From assembly GCA_023263695.1 (NCBI GenBank), contig JALQUZ010000002.1, forward strand, positions 1 through 64,000: DNA of 64,000 nucleotides, given 5' to 3'. Every line of letters begins with the position of its first letter. Positions within the stretch are counted from its first letter, which is position 1. Position numbers and translations under genes: made by a program. Shown here one piece after another: positions 38,123-49,874 of this stretch. A model generated the notes under the pieces. It had not been told where the DNA came from and searched no databases. It saw only the letters and a list, made by a program, of their open reading frames with translations. The DNA comes from Ilumatobacteraceae bacterium (lineage in GTDB: Bacteria; Actinomycetota; Acidimicrobiia; Acidimicrobiales; Ilumatobacteraceae).

Positions 38123-39226
38123 TTATGAATCGGAGTTTGCACGTCGCCAGCGGAGGAAGCCTTCCATAAAGGAATCCAGGTCTCCATCGAGTACTCCAGC
38201 GATATTTCCGCTTTCAATTTCGGTGCGAACATCTTTCACCATTTGGTAAGGCTGCATGACATAGCTGCGGATCTGGCTACCCCATCCCACCTGCGCCTGT
38301 TTTCCGCCAATACTGCGCAATTCGTTTTCGCGTTCTTCTTCAATGCGTGAAGCAACCATGGTCTTCAAACGCTTTAGAGCATTTTCTCGGTTCTGCAGTT
38401 GCGAACGCTCTTGCTGAGACGAAGCGACGAGACCAGTTGGTTCGTGAATCAGTCGAACTGCAGAAGATGTTTTATTCACGTGCTGACCACCGGCACCCGA
38501 TGCACGAAATACTTCCATGCGAATGTCTGCCTCATTGATTTCAACATCTACTTCTTCAAGCACTGGCCAAATTTGCACGTTGGCAAAACTTGTTTGCCTG
38601 CGACCTTGGTTATCAAACGGGCTAATGCGAACAAGGCGATGTGTACCGCGTTCGGATGTGAGCAGTCCGTATGCGTATCGCCCTCTCACCGTGAAGTCGG
38701 CAGACAAAATTCCGGCCTCGGTGCCTTCAGAGACGTCACCAATTTCAATATCAAAACCTTTTCGCTCTGCCCAGCGCGTGAACATGCGTAGCAGCATCTC
38801 GCTCCAGTCCTGTGCATCAACGCCACCATCTTTCGCATTAATTTGCACGATGGCATCAGCTTCGTCGTGCACGCCAGTGAACAGACTTCGTAGTTCAAGT
38901 GCATCAAGTTTCGCGCGCGCTTGCGAAATACCGCGCTCCAGGTCTGGCTCTTGGCTTTCATCGTCAATTTCGCGAGCCATCTCGTGAAGTACTTCTAAGT
39001 CCTCAACCGATCCCGCCAACGATGCAAACTCATCCAAGTCTGATTTCAAGTTTGAATATTCGGAATTTACTTTCTTCGCATTTTCCTGGTCGTCCCACAG
39101 GTCTGGACGCGCAACTTCAATTTCCAGTTCGGCAATCCGCAATCGGCTTGCTTCCACCTTCAAGTACACCGACGCTTCATCAACACGTCGACGAACTTCA
39201 GTGAGATCGTTAGAAAAATCACGCAT
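38123..39226 (-). CDS. prfB: Peptide chain release factor 2
   Basis: SPFDNQGRRQTSFANV (SPF motif), ASGAGGQHVNKTSSAVRLIHEPTGLV (GGQ). Confidence 0.97.
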   Translation of the reverse strand: MRDFSNDLTEVRRRVDEASVYLKVEASRLRIAELEIEVARPDLWDDQENAKKVNSEYSNLKSDLDEFASLAGSVEDLEVLHEMAREIDDESQEPDLERGISQARAKLDALELRSLFTGVHDEADAIVQINAKDGGVDAQDWSEMLLRMFTRWAERKGFDIEIGDVSEGTEAGILSADFTVRGRYAYGLLTSERGTHRLVRISPFDNQGRRQTSFANVQIWPVLEEVDVEINEADIRMEVFRASGAGGQHVNKTSSAVRLIHEPTGLVASSQQERSQLQNRENALKRLKTMVASRIEEERENELRSIGGKQAQVGWGSQIRSYVMQPYQMVKDVRTEIESGNIAGVLDGDLDSFMEGFLRWRRANSDS

Positions 39227-39251
39227 GCCAGTTACCTACTCGCTGTTGCGA

Positions 39252-42020
39252 TTAATCGCGCCCGTGGCACATCTTGAATTTCTTGCCAGATCCGCATGGG
39301 CAAGGAGCATTACGAGGAGTGAGCGACCAGTCATCTGCTGCTTTAACCACCGTCTTTTGTGCAGCTGGGGCTGCGGGTACTGGTGGAGCCAACGGGTCTG
39401 CAGTGGCACCTACAAAACCACCCTGTGTTTCGGAGTCATACGAAGATTCCTGAAGGTTTTCCACCTGCAATGCCGGAGCATCGTTTTTGACGACCTGAAC
39501 GTGCATTACATACTTCACGAAGTCTTGTGCGATGCCCTTCATGAGTGCGCCGAACATTTCAAAGCCTTCGCGCTGCCATTCGGTAAGCGGATCTTTTTGA
39601 CCCATGGCTCGCAGGTTGATTCCTTCTTGCAAATAGTCCATCTCTTCGAGATGCTCGCGCCAACGCTGATCGATAATGCGCAACATGACTTGGCGCTCTA
39701 CTTCGCGCATGGTCTGCTCACCCATTTCAGTTTCGCGTTGCGCGTAATAGCGAGATGCGTCGGCCATCACAAGGTCATACATGTCGTCTGTTGAACCGCA
39801 GTTCGCAAGCGAAGCTTCGGTGATGGTGGTTGGCCAGAATGAGATCAACTCGCGAGCGAGACCTTCCAAGTCCCATTCGTCATCTGCATCGGAAACACAA
39901 TGGCTATCAATGAGCGAGTCAACGGCATCTGCCAGATATTCCATTGCTGCAATCTTCAGATCTAGACCTTCAAGAATTTGATCTCGGCGCTGATAGATGA
40001 CTTTGCGCTGCTCGTTCATCACTTCGTCGTACTTCAATACGTTCTTGCGAATCTCTCCGTTGCGCTGCTCGACCGTGCTCTGTGCGCGTTCAATTGCCTT
40101 CGTCACCATTTTTGCTTCAATAGCTTCGTCGTCTGGAAGCGCCTTACCCATTACCCAACTGAGTGCTCCTGTTGCGAACAGTCGCATCAATTCGTCGTCG
40201 AGGCTGAGATAAAAACGACTTTCGCCTGGGTCGCCCTGTCGACCAGAACGGCCACGCAGCTGATTGTCAATACGACGTGACTCGTGGCGCTCGGTGCCAA
40301 GCACATACAAGCCACCTACTTCACGAACCTTTGCGCCTTCTGCCTTGCACTGCTCTTTCAGCACTTCAAGAACTTCTTTGTAACGCGCTTGCGCAGCTGA
40401 GCGTGCGGTGCGATATTCCTCGGGCATGTGTTCCAGCGGCATCGCTAATTCAAATTCGTCTTTCAATGCGTCTTCGCTGTGGCCTTCGCTCAACACTTGC
40501 TGGCGTGCAAGACCTTCTGGGTTTCCACCCAGCAAAATGTCAACACCACGACCCGCCATGTTCGTAGCAACCGTTACCGCTCCCAAGCGACCAGCCTGAG
40601 CGACAATATGGGCTTCACGAGTGTGCTGTTTCGCATTCAACACTTCGTGCTGAATACCTCGCTTGTCGAGTAACCGTGAAAGTAGTTCGCTCTTTTCGAC
40701 GCTGACGGTTCCAACAAGAATCGGCTGACCGAGTTTGTGCTTTTCTTCAATGTCGTTGACCACCGCAGTGAACTTTGCTTGTTCAGACTTGTAAATAAGG
40801 TCTGCCTGGTCTTTACGGATCATCTCGCGGTTTGTCGGAATGGGAACAACAGCAAGGTTGTAGGTGTTCATTAACTCGGCGGCTTCAGTCTGCGCTGTTC
40901 CCGTCATGCCAGCGAGCTTGTCGTACATGCGGAAATAGTTCTGCAAAGTAACAGTGGCAAGAGTTTGGTTCTCTTCCTTAATTTTCACGCCTTCTTTAGC
41001 TTCAACAGCCTGGTGAATGCCTTCGCTCCAACGACGGCCCTCAAGAATTCTCCCCGTGAATTCATCGACAATTTTTACTTCACCGTCTTGCACGATGTAG
41101 TCCTTATCGCGGTGATACAACACGGCTGCCTTCAACGCAACTTGCAGTTGGTGCACCAAGTTTTGTTGCACTTCGTCGTACAAATTGTCGATACCAAGTT
41201 GTTGCTCAACTTTTTCAATGCCCGACTCGGTAGGAACAACGATTCGCTTGTCTTCTTCAACTTCGTAATCGACATCACGAGAAAGCGACCGAACTATGGA
41301 TGCGAATCGGTAGTACATCTTGGCTGCATCTGCAATGCGTCCAGAAATGATGAGCGGAGTACGTGCTTCGTCGATGAGGATGGAGTCAACTTCGTCCACG
41401 ATGGCAAAATTGTGTCCACGCTGCACACAATCTTCTAATGTCCATGCCATGTTGTCGCGAAGATAATCAAAACCGAATTCGTTGTTGGTGCCATACGTAA
41501 TATCGGCTGCGTAGTCACGACGCTTTTCGGCTGGTGAAGTACGCACTCCAGGAATGACCAATCCGACTTCAAGACCCATCCAGCGGTGAATGCGACCCAT
41601 CCACTCGGCATGAAAACGTGCCAGGTAATCATTCACCGTAATAACGTGCACGCCTTTGCCCGATAGACCGTTGAGGTACGCGGGCAAAGTTGAAACCAAA
41701 GTTTTTCCTTCACCTGTTCGCATTTCCGGAATCCATCCGGCGTGAAGCGCTGCTCCACCCATGAGCTGAACATCGAAGTGGCGCTGGCCAATGACTCGTG
41801 ATGATGCCTCGCGAACCACCGCGAAAGCTTCCACCAACAAATCGTCAACGTCTTCGCCGCGCTCTAAGCGTTGACGGAATTCGGTGGTTTTGCCCTGCAG
41901 TGCAGCGTCGGAGAGCAATTTGAGTTCGGGTTCAAAAGCGTTGATATCGGGCACCAGCGAAGCAAGTGCCTTAACCTTTTTGCCCTCGCCGGCACGAAGA
42001 ATGCGATCTAGTAGTGCCAT
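39252..42020 (-). CDS. secA: Preprotein translocase subunit SecA (start [16 protein letters not shown] open to 42095)
   Basis: [56 protein letters not shown]-terminal [16 protein letters not shown]. Confidence 0.97.
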   Translation of the reverse strand: MALLDRILRAGEGKKVKALASLVPDINAFEPELKLLSDAALQGKTTEFRQRLERGEDVDDLLVEAFAVVREASSRVIGQRHFDVQLMGGAALHAGWIPEMRTGEGKTLVSTLPAYLNGLSGKGVHVITVNDYLARFHAEWMGRIHRWMGLEVGLVIPGVRTSPAEKRRDYAADITYGTNNEFGFDYLRDNMAWTLEDCVQRGHNFAIVDEVDSILIDEARTPLIISGRIADAAKMYYRFASIVRSLSRDVDYEVEEDKRIVVPTESGIEKVEQQLGIDNLYDEVQQNLVHQLQVALKAAVLYHRDKDYIVQDGEVKIVDEFTGRILEGRRWSEGIHQAVEAKEGVKIKEENQTLATVTLQNYFRMYDKLAGMTGTAQTEAAELMNTYNLAVVPIPTNREMIRKDQADLIYKSEQAKFTAVVNDIEEKHKLGQPILVGTVSVEKSELLSRLLDKRGIQHEVLNAKQHTREAHIVAQAGRLGAVTVATNMAGRGVDILLGGNPEGLARQQVLSEGHSEDALKDEFELAMPLEHMPEEYRTARSAAQARYKEVLEVLKEQCKAEGAKVREVGGLYVLGTERHESRRIDNQLRGRSGRQGDPGESRFYLSLDDELMRLFATGALSWVMGKALPDDEAIEAKMVTKAIERAQSTVEQRNGEIRKNVLKYDEVMNEQRKVIYQRRDQILEGLDLKIAAMEYLADAVDSLIDSHCVSDADDEWDLEGLARELISFWPTTITEASLANCGSTDDMYDLVMADASRYYAQRETEMGEQTMREVERQVMLRIIDQRWREHLEEMDYLQEGINLRAMGQKDPLTEWQREGFEMFGALMKGIAQDFVKYVMHVQVVKNDAPALQVENLQESSYDSETQGGFVGATADPLAPPVPAAPAAQKTVVKAADDWSLTPRNAPCPCGSGKKFKMCHGRD

Positions 42021-42033
42021 GCAGTCAATGATC

Positions 42034-42627
42034 CTACCTGCGCTGTACTGGCGCGGGAGTGGCAGCCACAGCCGCACAAACAACCCTCGCAGCACCCGCC
42101 AGCCACAGCGCTTGCTTAGCCATTCGCATCGTTGCGCCAGTTGTCACCACATCATCAACTACCAAAACAGAGGTGGGAACACTCAGTTTTCGAGCACGGA
42201 GGGACACGCCAACTAACCGTTTGGCACGACTGCTCCCTGTTTGATGCCCGACCGTTTCGCGCACCAATAATTTGCGTACGGGCACATTAAGAAGTCGTCC
42301 CAATTTTCGAGCGAGTGTTTCTGCTTGATCATGTCCGCGCTCCATACGACGTTCGCGCGTTGTTGGAACCCACGTCACCACATCAATGCATCCAATTTCT
42401 GGAATTGTGCGCAATGTCTCATGAAGTCGGTCTGCAAACATTGCGGCAACTGCACGTTGATTGTTGTATTTGAACCCCAGCATCAGCTCTCGAACAAGAC
42501 CTTCATAGGACAACGCAACCACAGCATCGTCGCAGTGCGGTGGTAAACACGATGCGATCTTTGCGGCACACCCTGCACACGATGTGGGAATTGCTTGTCC
42601 GCATCCAGCACATTGATACTTAAACAC
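42034..42627 (-). CDS. comF: ComF-family phosphoribosyltransferase-like protein
   Basis: CxxC...CxxC N-terminus ([15 protein letters not shown]), [25 protein letters not shown] motif. Confidence 0.88.
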   Translation of the reverse strand: MFKYQCAGCGQAIPTSCAGCAAKIASCLPPHCDDAVVALSYEGLVRELMLGFKYNNQRAVAAMFADRLHETLRTIPEIGCIDVVTWVPTTRERRMERGHDQAETLARKLGRLLNVPVRKLLVRETVGHQTGSSRAKRLVGVSLRARKLSVPTSVLVVDDVVTTGATMRMAKQALWLAGAARVVCAAVAATPAPVQRR

Positions 42628-42663
42628 CCCTTACTCCTTTACAACGAGGGCTACGGTTGAGCA

Positions 42664-43308
42664 ATGCCGAATTACTTCACCGCCCCACTTCGCGATCGAC
42701 CTATTCAACGACTCACACGATGTGTAGGTGGCCTCGTGCTGTTCGGAATTGGAGTTGGCATGCAAAAGCAAGGTCACATGGGTCTTGCACCGTGGGACGT
42801 TTTTCATGACGGCTTAAGCAAGCAGATTCACTGGCCGTTTGGACGCGCGCTCATTCTGACCAGTTTTTTGGTGCTCTTCCTGTGGATTCCTCTTCGTCAA
42901 AAGCCGGGAATCGGCACATTACTGAACGCTGTTGAAATTGGACTTGTTGCTGGCGTGGTCATTGACATCATTCCGCGCGCAGAGTCTTTGCCGTTGCGAA
43001 TTGCACTCATGTTTGGTGGCATCATCATTTTGGGAATTGGCTCGGGCATGTACATCGGTGCCGGACTAGGGCCAGGCCCACGCGACGGACTCTTCACCGG
43101 TCTCGCTCAACGTGGCATCAAAGTCAGTCGTGCACGCACGATTGTTGAAGTGTGCGTACTGATCGTTGGATTTGCGCTCGGCGGTTCAGTAGGAATTGGA
43201 ACGCTGGTATTCGCGTTCGGCATTGGACCAATCGTTGCTCGCACGCTCCCACTGCTGCACCTTGAAGCGCTCACTCCGAGCACACAAGATGAGCAATGGG
43301 GCGAATAG
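42664..43308 (+). CDS. YczE/YitT-like integral membrane protein
   Basis: GIGVGMQKQGHMGLAPWDVFHDGLS; GAGLGPGPRDGLFTGL. Confidence 0.8.
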   Translation: MPNYFTAPLRDRPIQRLTRCVGGLVLFGIGVGMQKQGHMGLAPWDVFHDGLSKQIHWPFGRALILTSFLVLFLWIPLRQKPGIGTLLNAVEIGLVAGVVIDIIPRAESLPLRIALMFGGIIILGIGSGMYIGAGLGPGPRDGLFTGLAQRGIKVSRARTIVEVCVLIVGFALGGSVGIGTLVFAFGIGPIVARTLPLLHLEALTPSTQDEQWGE

Positions 43309-43312
43309 CGAA

Positions 43313-44761
43313 TTAGTAGCGGTATGCCTCTGGCTTGAACGGGCCGCTAGGTGGAATGCCGAGGTAATCAGCCTGTTCATCGGTCATCTTCGTAAGTACT
43401 GCGCCTAAAGCATCAAGGTGCAATGACGCAACTTTTTCGTCCAAGTGTTTTGGCAATACGTACACACCAAGTGGGTACTTGTCGAGATTTCCGAACAGTT
43501 CCATTTGCGCAATGACTTGATTCGAAAATGAGCAACTCATCACGAAACTTGGATGACCCGTTGCGCAACCAAGGTTGACCAATCGGCCTTCCGCCAACAC
43601 AATCACCGCGTGTCCGTCTTTGAACGTCCACAGGTCGGTTCCGGCCTTGAGTTCGTCGCGAACTGCACCGCTGCGTGCAAGACCAGCCATATCAATTTCA
43701 TTGTCGAAGTGGCCAATGTTGCACACAATTGCGTTGTGCTTCATGCGTGACATGTGATCAACCGTGACAATTGCTTCGTTGCCCGTTGCAGTCACGAACA
43801 CATCTGCGGTGGCCACCATGTTCTCTAGCGTGTCAACCTGGTAGCCCTCCATCGCTGCCTGCAAGGCATTGATCGGGTCAATTTCGGTAACAATCACTCG
43901 CGCTCCTTGCCCGCGAAGGCTTTGAGCACAGCCCTTACCCACGTCGCCATAACCACATACCACTGCGGTTTTACCTGCGAGCATCACGTCGGTGGCGCGG
44001 TTAATTGCGTCAATAAGTGAGTGACGGCAGCCGTACAAGTTGTCGAACTTTGACTTGGTCACACTGTCGTTCACGTTGATAGCTGGGAACAACAGCTCAC
44101 CCTTTTCTGCCATTTTGTACAACCGCTTTACACCAGTTGTGGTTTCCTCGGTGACGCCCTTGATTCCTTTTGACATCACAGTCCACTTCTTCGGATGGGT
44201 CTTCAGCGTGCGCTGAAGCAGTCCAAGAACAATGGCCAACTCAGGATTGGAAGCAGAAGTTGGATCTGGAACAGCACCAGTTGCTTCGTACTCAACACCT
44301 TTGTGCAACAACATGGTTGCATCGCCACCGTCATCCAAGATCATGTTTGGTCCGTCGCCATCTGGCCATGTCATCATTTGGTCGGTTGCCCACCAGTATT
44401 CCTCGAGTGTTTCACCCTTCCATGCAAATACCGGAACGCCATTGGGTTCGTCTACCGAACCATTTGGCCCAACGACAACTGCCGCTGCAGCATGGTCCTG
44501 AGTGGAGAAGATGTTGCAACTTGCCCAACGCACTTCAGCGCCAAGCTCAATGAGCGTTTCAATGAGCACTGCAGTTTGAATGGTCATGTGTAACGAACCA
44601 GAAATTCGCGCACCCTTCAACGGCTTAGTTTTGCCAAATTCCTTACGCAAGGCGCGAAGGCCAGGCATTTCATGTTCGGCTAGATGAATTTCCTTACGAC
44701 CAAATGGTGCGAGGGAAAGATCGGCGACGCGCCAATCACGTCGTTGTGCGAATGAAGACAT
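43313..44761 (-). CDS. ahcY: S-adenosyl-L-homocysteine hydrolase
   Basis: [79 protein letters not shown]-terminus. Confidence 0.97.
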   Translation of the reverse strand: MSSFAQRRDWRVADLSLAPFGRKEIHLAEHEMPGLRALRKEFGKTKPLKGARISGSLHMTIQTAVLIETLIELGAEVRWASCNIFSTQDHAAAAVVVGPNGSVDEPNGVPVFAWKGETLEEYWWATDQMMTWPDGDGPNMILDDGGDATMLLHKGVEYEATGAVPDPTSASNPELAIVLGLLQRTLKTHPKKWTVMSKGIKGVTEETTTGVKRLYKMAEKGELLFPAINVNDSVTKSKFDNLYGCRHSLIDAINRATDVMLAGKTAVVCGYGDVGKGCAQSLRGQGARVIVTEIDPINALQAAMEGYQVDTLENMVATADVFVTATGNEAIVTVDHMSRMKHNAIVCNIGHFDNEIDMAGLARSGAVRDELKAGTDLWTFKDGHAVIVLAEGRLVNLGCATGHPSFVMSCSFSNQVIAQMELFGNLDKYPLGVYVLPKHLDEKVASLHLDALGAVLTKMTDEQADYLGIPPSGPFKPEAYRY

Positions 44762-44770
44762 AGAAACTCC

Positions 44771-45004
44771 TTAAACGAAGGTGGGACGAATACTCTCCGC
44801 AACGATTCTTCGTTCGAGCTCTGTGTGCTCTGCGGCATCTACCGCGACGGATTCCTCAACCAACATTACAGGAATACCTTCACGCACCAAGTATTTACGG
44901 TGCAGTCGTGGGTTGTACAAAAATGCATCTGCGGAAAAATAAAACAGTGGACCTTTGTCTTCTGGGCAAGCCAGAATTTCAAGCAATTTCGAGTCAAGCG
45001 ACAT
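44771..45004 (-). CDS. Trm112-family protein
   Basis: 77 aa; LLEILACPEDKGPLFYF...YNPRLHRKYLVREGIPVMLVEE. Confidence 0.88.
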   Translation of the reverse strand: MSLDSKLLEILACPEDKGPLFYFSADAFLYNPRLHRKYLVREGIPVMLVEESVAVDAAEHTELERRIVAESIRPTFV

Positions 45005-45013
45005 ACGGCAAGA

Positions 45014-46366
45014 CTAGGCGGTAATGACAGACAGCAACTCAGCCACGTGCGTATCGCATTCGTCACGCGTGCTGGCTTCAAGGTTCAATCGGAGTAATGG
45101 CTCTGTATTGCTTGGACGAACGTTGAACCACCACGATCCACAGTCCACAGTCAAGCCGTCAAGATGATCTTGAGTGTGATCCGCAAAATCGCGACCAATT
45201 TGAGCAATTACTTTGCCAATGTCGGCAACGGTGGTGTTGATTTCGCCGCTTGACGCATAGCGCTCGAGCGGTTTACGGATTTCAGACAACTTGTTTCCTG
45301 TGCGGCACATTTCGCCGAGGACTCCCATACTGGCGATGAGCCCGCTGTCTGCTCGATAGTTGTCCGCAAAGTAATAATGCCCAGAATGTTCGCCGGCAAA
45401 TACCGCTCCAGTATCAGCCATGATCTGTTTCATGTAGCTGTGACCATTTTTGGTACGAATTCCTTTACCGCCATGTTCGGCGATAATTTCGGGAACCGCG
45501 CGCGAACAAATGAGGTTGTACAAAATGGTTGCGCCAGGGTTTAGACGCAGGAATCGCGTTGCCAGCAATGCAGTTGTCGTGCTTCCCGACATTCCCTGGC
45601 CAAGTTCGTCGACAAGAAATACGCGGTCGGCATCGCCGTCGAAGGCAAGTCCAACGTCGAAACCTCCAGCCAACACACGCGCCATAAGGTCGCGCTGATT
45701 GGCTGTTTGCAATGGGTCTGCAGGGTGATTGGGAAATGTTCCGTCAAGTTCTCCGTACATCACCTCTAATTCGAAATCGACAAGTCGCTCAAACACTGCA
45801 GGTACAACTAGCCCACCCATTCCGTTAGCCGTGTCGGCAACGATGCGCAATTTTCGCAACGAGTCGCCGGCAATGAACTTCACCACATGATCGGCAAACT
45901 CCGACAACATATTGACGTGGTTCAGGGTTCCTGCAGTTGCAGCGAATGCAGGTTCACGACCGGCAAGCACCTCTGCGGCGAGTGCGTGAATTTCGCGCAG
46001 ACCGTTATCGATTCCGATTGATCGCGCGCCAGATAGGCAACACTTAATTCCGTTGTACTGCGCCGGGTTATGCGAAGCGGTGAACATCGCTCCAGGCGAA
46101 TCAAGTTTGCCCGATGCGTAATACAGCAAATCGCTCGATGCCAGACCCAAATTGGTGACACTTACTCCGTGGGCAAGCACTCCCCGCTGAAACGCATCAA
46201 CCAACTCTGGTCCACTCGGACGCATGTCATGAGCAATAACCATGTGAGGAGCTTTGGCAAACTTGGCGAAGGCAACTCCAATGGCATACGCAATGTCGGC
46301 GTCTAATTGATCGGGCACTATGCCGCGAATGTCATAGGCCTTAACAATTGCGTTCAGATCTGGCAC
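45014..46366 (-). CDS. manB: Phosphomannomutase/phosphoglucomutase
   Basis: AYDIRGIVPDQLD; MFTASHNPAQYNGIK phosphoserine motif; AFDGDADRVFLVDE; GEHSGHYYF; RPSNTEPLLRLNLEA. Confidence 0.95.
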   Translation of the reverse strand: MPDLNAIVKAYDIRGIVPDQLDADIAYAIGVAFAKFAKAPHMVIAHDMRPSGPELVDAFQRGVLAHGVSVTNLGLASSDLLYYASGKLDSPGAMFTASHNPAQYNGIKCCLSGARSIGIDNGLREIHALAAEVLAGREPAFAATAGTLNHVNMLSEFADHVVKFIAGDSLRKLRIVADTANGMGGLVVPAVFERLVDFELEVMYGELDGTFPNHPADPLQTANQRDLMARVLAGGFDVGLAFDGDADRVFLVDELGQGMSGSTTTALLATRFLRLNPGATILYNLICSRAVPEIIAEHGGKGIRTKNGHSYMKQIMADTGAVFAGEHSGHYYFADNYRADSGLIASMGVLGEMCRTGNKLSEIRKPLERYASSGEINTTVADIGKVIAQIGRDFADHTQDHLDGLTVDCGSWWFNVRPSNTEPLLRLNLEASTRDECDTHVAELLSVITA

Positions 46367-46377
46367 GGTTGTAGAGA

Positions 46378-48819
46378 CTACTCGGCAACGTGTTTGCTAC
46401 GGCGGCGGATCATCACGATCCACGCAATACCCGCGAACGACAGCAAGTAGGCCACATAGTCGCGCATATTCCAACCAAAATGCATGCTCACATTGGTGCT
46501 CGTTGGAATAACCACCATCATGTTCGGTGCAACTCGGTATGGGCCTTTTGCGCCATCGACCTTCCAGTTCGGGAAATAACTCACGCGTACCAAAACTGGA
46601 ACTCCAATTTTGTCGACAGCGAATTTCACGCTCTCCTCGCCGATTTTTACATTGCTGACCACAACGGGGTCAAGTGGAACCGGAGTCAGCGCGTTAGCTG
46701 GCTTCACCACATCGACTCGCCGATTATTGGAATTTTGATCGCCTTCGCGCTTTGTCTCATCTACAACAACATCAACGCGTGGCCACTCGCTCGGACCGTT
46801 ATCGGCAACGGGAGTTGTCCATATTTCTGGATGTTGAAACCAGCTTGTACCTATTTCCAGCCACCGTTCACGCGGATTATTCGACGAAATGTTGGCGACT
46901 ACTGGCTGAGCGGTGAGTGGAGTAACCACATCGCTGTTTGCCACTCGATACACCACCCAAGGACCCGATCGCGCAACCTCGGTGAGGCCTTCTTGTTGTG
47001 ATGCTTGTGCAATAGCTTCTGGGGTGAAGCCCATGAAGTACTTCACTCCAAGTTCCTGCATATATCTCACGCCAAGTGCGGCATCGTTATTGTCGTAGCG
47101 AAGCTCACGCACTGGATTACTACTTTGCTTTGACATAGCGGCTGCAGTAATGAAGTGGTAAGGAGTGCTACCGGCGGCTTCAAAAAACAATCCTTCCATC
47201 GAACTAATGCAGCCATCTGTCCAATAAGGAAGCAGCATCAAGCCCATGGTGGTTCCGTATTTATTCAATTCACCATTGTTTTCCCACAACGCCCGACCGC
47301 AACCTTGCGTTGAATCAGCGCCAAGTTTCTTCATCGTCTGAACAACGCCGTAATACTCCCCATACGCGTTCTTTCCTTCGTAACCCGTAAAGTTCCAACG
47401 CGCCCAACCGTCAACAAACCCGTCGTTAGAGGACTTTGTACGTAGCGGACCCCAAACGTATTCGTATTTACCGGCAGCGTTCACACGAGTTGAGCCAAAC
47501 GGAAGTTCCTGAAAACGAAACCCGATAGCTACCAGCACGATGAGAGCAAACCCAGAAAGCAATGCGAGATTGAAACTGAAGTTGTCACGAGGCTGTGCAA
47601 TTTCAAGCACTACAGGCACACCAGATTCACTTTGCGCAATGCGAGCAATGGATTTAACTCGCAAAGCAAACGTAACGAGTTCGTACAATCCAATGACAAA
47701 CAGGAAATACCTGAGCAAATAAAAGAACGGCAAAATGCGCGGGTTCCACAACAGCCCAATAATGGGCAAACTATTGCGAGCAATGAATACACCGGCTGCA
47801 AGAAGCAATGTAAGCAGCGTCATCCATGTACCTGCTTTGTGCTTGCTGCGCACTAATGCCACTGCCCCGATAACAGCCAATGCCGTCAATGAAACATCAA
47901 GCAAAATATGGAGTGGGAAAAACATTTTCCAAAACGAATCCGTCACTCCGCTTGGCCGTGGCTCGTATTTCATGTCGGTCATATAGGCATGACTCGTGAC
48001 AAACGGAATGACCCAAAACGATGACAGCAGTGCGGAAAGTGCAATGACCTTTGCGCCAAACTGCAATGATTCGCGCTTATTCCACACCACAAGCATGAGT
48101 GCAGCACCGCCAAAAACGAATAGCAGCACAATTCCATGACTGAGAGCAGACAACGAAATGATGACAGCTGCAGAGACTCGGTGCTGTCCTGTTTCTAGAC
48201 CTTTTGCAAGCAGCGCAAAACCCAACATCGCAAGCGACAGTGCTATCGAGAAGGAGAACTCTCCCGCCATTGTGGATGCAATATTGCCTCCATAAATAGT
48301 GAAGCTTTCATCAAACAAAAAGATGGTTGCGGCAATAGCAAACAACTCGGGAATTGGATAAACAAACTTTGCGAAACGACCGAACAGCCAGGAGAAATAC
48401 GGAAGCGTCAGAATGCCGATGACCGCAATGATTTTCATAGCAATGCCGTACGGCAGGATCACATCCAACAACACGATCATCAGCGCCGGTACAACCATGT
48501 AGAAGCGATAAATCGGAAGACCCGAATACCAGTCCATGCTCCATCCCGACAACTTGAAATGCGTCAACAAGTGGTCGCGCAAATACGCTGGTGCCCACAC
48601 ATGCGCACCCATGTCACCACCTGTAGGAATGTTGTTACGCAGAATTAGGTTCGGGTGAAGCGCAAGCAACAAAAAGATTGTTGGACCAGCAACGGCGATA
48701 ATCGTCGACAACTTCTTCCAATATGCCTTGTTCAACTCAAACCGATTGATTTTGACGTTAATTACATCTTCGACTTGCGCATCGAGATCAATTTCGTCCT
48801 GCGTCACATCGGGTTCCAC
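46378..48819 (-). CDS. Large polytopic membrane protein, GT-C/YfhO-like (function unassigned)
   Basis: 813 aa with roughly 12 hydrophobic segments and C-terminal extracytoplasmic region (WVVYRVANSDVV; VLVRVSYFPNWKVDGAKGPYRVAPNMMVVIPTSTNVSMHFGW). Confidence 0.65.
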   Translation of the reverse strand: MEPDVTQDEIDLDAQVEDVINVKINRFELNKAYWKKLSTIIAVAGPTIFLLLALHPNLILRNNIPTGGDMGAHVWAPAYLRDHLLTHFKLSGWSMDWYSGLPIYRFYMVVPALMIVLLDVILPYGIAMKIIAVIGILTLPYFSWLFGRFAKFVYPIPELFAIAATIFLFDESFTIYGGNIASTMAGEFSFSIALSLAMLGFALLAKGLETGQHRVSAAVIISLSALSHGIVLLFVFGGAALMLVVWNKRESLQFGAKVIALSALLSSFWVIPFVTSHAYMTDMKYEPRPSGVTDSFWKMFFPLHILLDVSLTALAVIGAVALVRSKHKAGTWMTLLTLLLAAGVFIARNSLPIIGLLWNPRILPFFYLLRYFLFVIGLYELVTFALRVKSIARIAQSESGVPVVLEIAQPRDNFSFNLALLSGFALIVLVAIGFRFQELPFGSTRVNAAGKYEYVWGPLRTKSSNDGFVDGWARWNFTGYEGKNAYGEYYGVVQTMKKLGADSTQGCGRALWENNGELNKYGTTMGLMLLPYWTDGCISSMEGLFFEAAGSTPYHFITAAAMSKQSSNPVRELRYDNNDAALGVRYMQELGVKYFMGFTPEAIAQASQQEGLTEVARSGPWVVYRVANSDVVTPLTAQPVVANISSNNPRERWLEIGTSWFQHPEIWTTPVADNGPSEWPRVDVVVDETKREGDQNSNNRRVDVVKPANALTPVPLDPVVVSNVKIGEESVKFAVDKIGVPVLVRVSYFPNWKVDGAKGPYRVAPNMMVVIPTSTNVSMHFGWNMRDYVAYLLSFAGIAWIVMIRRRSKHVAE

Positions 48820-48848
48820 AACGCTAAGCCTAGGTGTACCGCAGCGTG

Positions 48849-49556
48849 CTAGCGGGTCAGTGCCATTACCACCAATGCGGTTGCATTAAACGCAACGTGC
48901 GTGATGATGGATAGCCCTAGACGCTTTGTTCGCGCAAAACATATTCCCAGCACTACAGCAAATGCAAAGAGTCCTGGAAATTCTGCAAGCTGTAGGTGCA
49001 CCGCCGCAAACCAAAACGAGGAAATCAATATTGCTACACGTGCACCGTATGCGACACCCAAATTGTGCTGAATGAAGGCGCGGTACACCATCTCTTCAAC
49101 TATTGGAGCGCAAACAACAACAATGACGACGAGCAGCACTATCCATGCACCTTGCGCCGCATCAAACAAATCATTTGCGCGTTTTTCGACTGATTCGCTA
49201 TTGAAAATTGATGGAAGTAGCCATTGAAATGGAAGCGTTACAACAACAACCAACACCAACTGACTTGCGATCCCAAGTGGAACACCCCAGAGATCTGCTG
49301 CCTGAAATCTCAGTGAAAAATCATTGACGACATTTCCAGACCCGTGGCGCTTCGATGTCCACAACAGAACTCCGATAAAAGGGCCCCACAGCACCAAAGC
49401 CGATACCGCAAGTACCCACGTAGGAGTGACTTCATCACCTGCATAACCAAGTACCGAGATGACGACAGATCCACAAACATTGGCGATGAGGTATGTCAAT
49501 GACCACACCGCGAAGGTGCGCAACGGTGAAGCGAGAAGAGGCTGCTCAGCCTGCAA
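48849..49556 (-). CDS. CPBP-family intramembrane metalloprotease
   Basis: PIVEEMVYRAFIQHNLG, FWFAAVHLQ, IITHVAFNATAL motifs. Confidence 0.88.
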   Translation of the reverse strand: MQAEQPLLASPLRTFAVWSLTYLIANVCGSVVISVLGYAGDEVTPTWVLAVSALVLWGPFIGVLLWTSKRHGSGNVVNDFSLRFQAADLWGVPLGIASQLVLVVVVTLPFQWLLPSIFNSESVEKRANDLFDAAQGAWIVLLVVIVVVCAPIVEEMVYRAFIQHNLGVAYGARVAILISSFWFAAVHLQLAEFPGLFAFAVVLGICFARTKRLGLSIITHVAFNATALVVMALTR

Positions 49557-49776
49557 GACGATTTGGCACGATCAAGCGGAAACGATCGCGACGATCTTCC
49601 ATTCTCCATCCGCCAGGAACCGTCAGGCGCCGACCGTGCTGCTCACACAAGTCGTACGCGTGTGGGTCGTTGTCTTGTGCCAGATCATCAATCCAGACCA
49701 GAGCACGGCTGTATTGATAGGTCAGCGTCATCGACGCTTCTTCTTTACACACAGGACGGGAACACTTACGAGTCAC
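49546..49776 (-). CDS. DUF3499-like small cysteine-containing protein
   Basis: MTRKCSRPVCKEEASMTLTYQYSRALVWIDDLAQDNDPHAYDLCEQHGRRLTVPGGWRMEDRR. Confidence 0.82.
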   Translation of the reverse strand: MTRKCSRPVCKEEASMTLTYQYSRALVWIDDLAQDNDPHAYDLCEQHGRRLTVPGGWRMEDRRDRFRLIVPNRLAG

Positions 49777-49874
49777 GTTGTAAAACCTAATTCTTACGGC
49801 TTATCAAAAGGTGGATTTGCGCGTTGGCAAGGCACGACGAGACACCTTGCAACATCTGCCCGTAACATGAGCAC

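Noticed and set aside
38123-39226. Programmed frameshift in prfB
   Set aside because: The RF2 reading frame is continuous from MRDFSNDLTEVRRRVDEAS to the stop, so no in-frame UGA and no frameshift is needed.
44762-44770. SAH/SAM riboswitch upstream of ahcY
   Set aside because: Only 9 nt separate ahcY from the Trm112 gene, so there is no room for a riboswitch in that gap.
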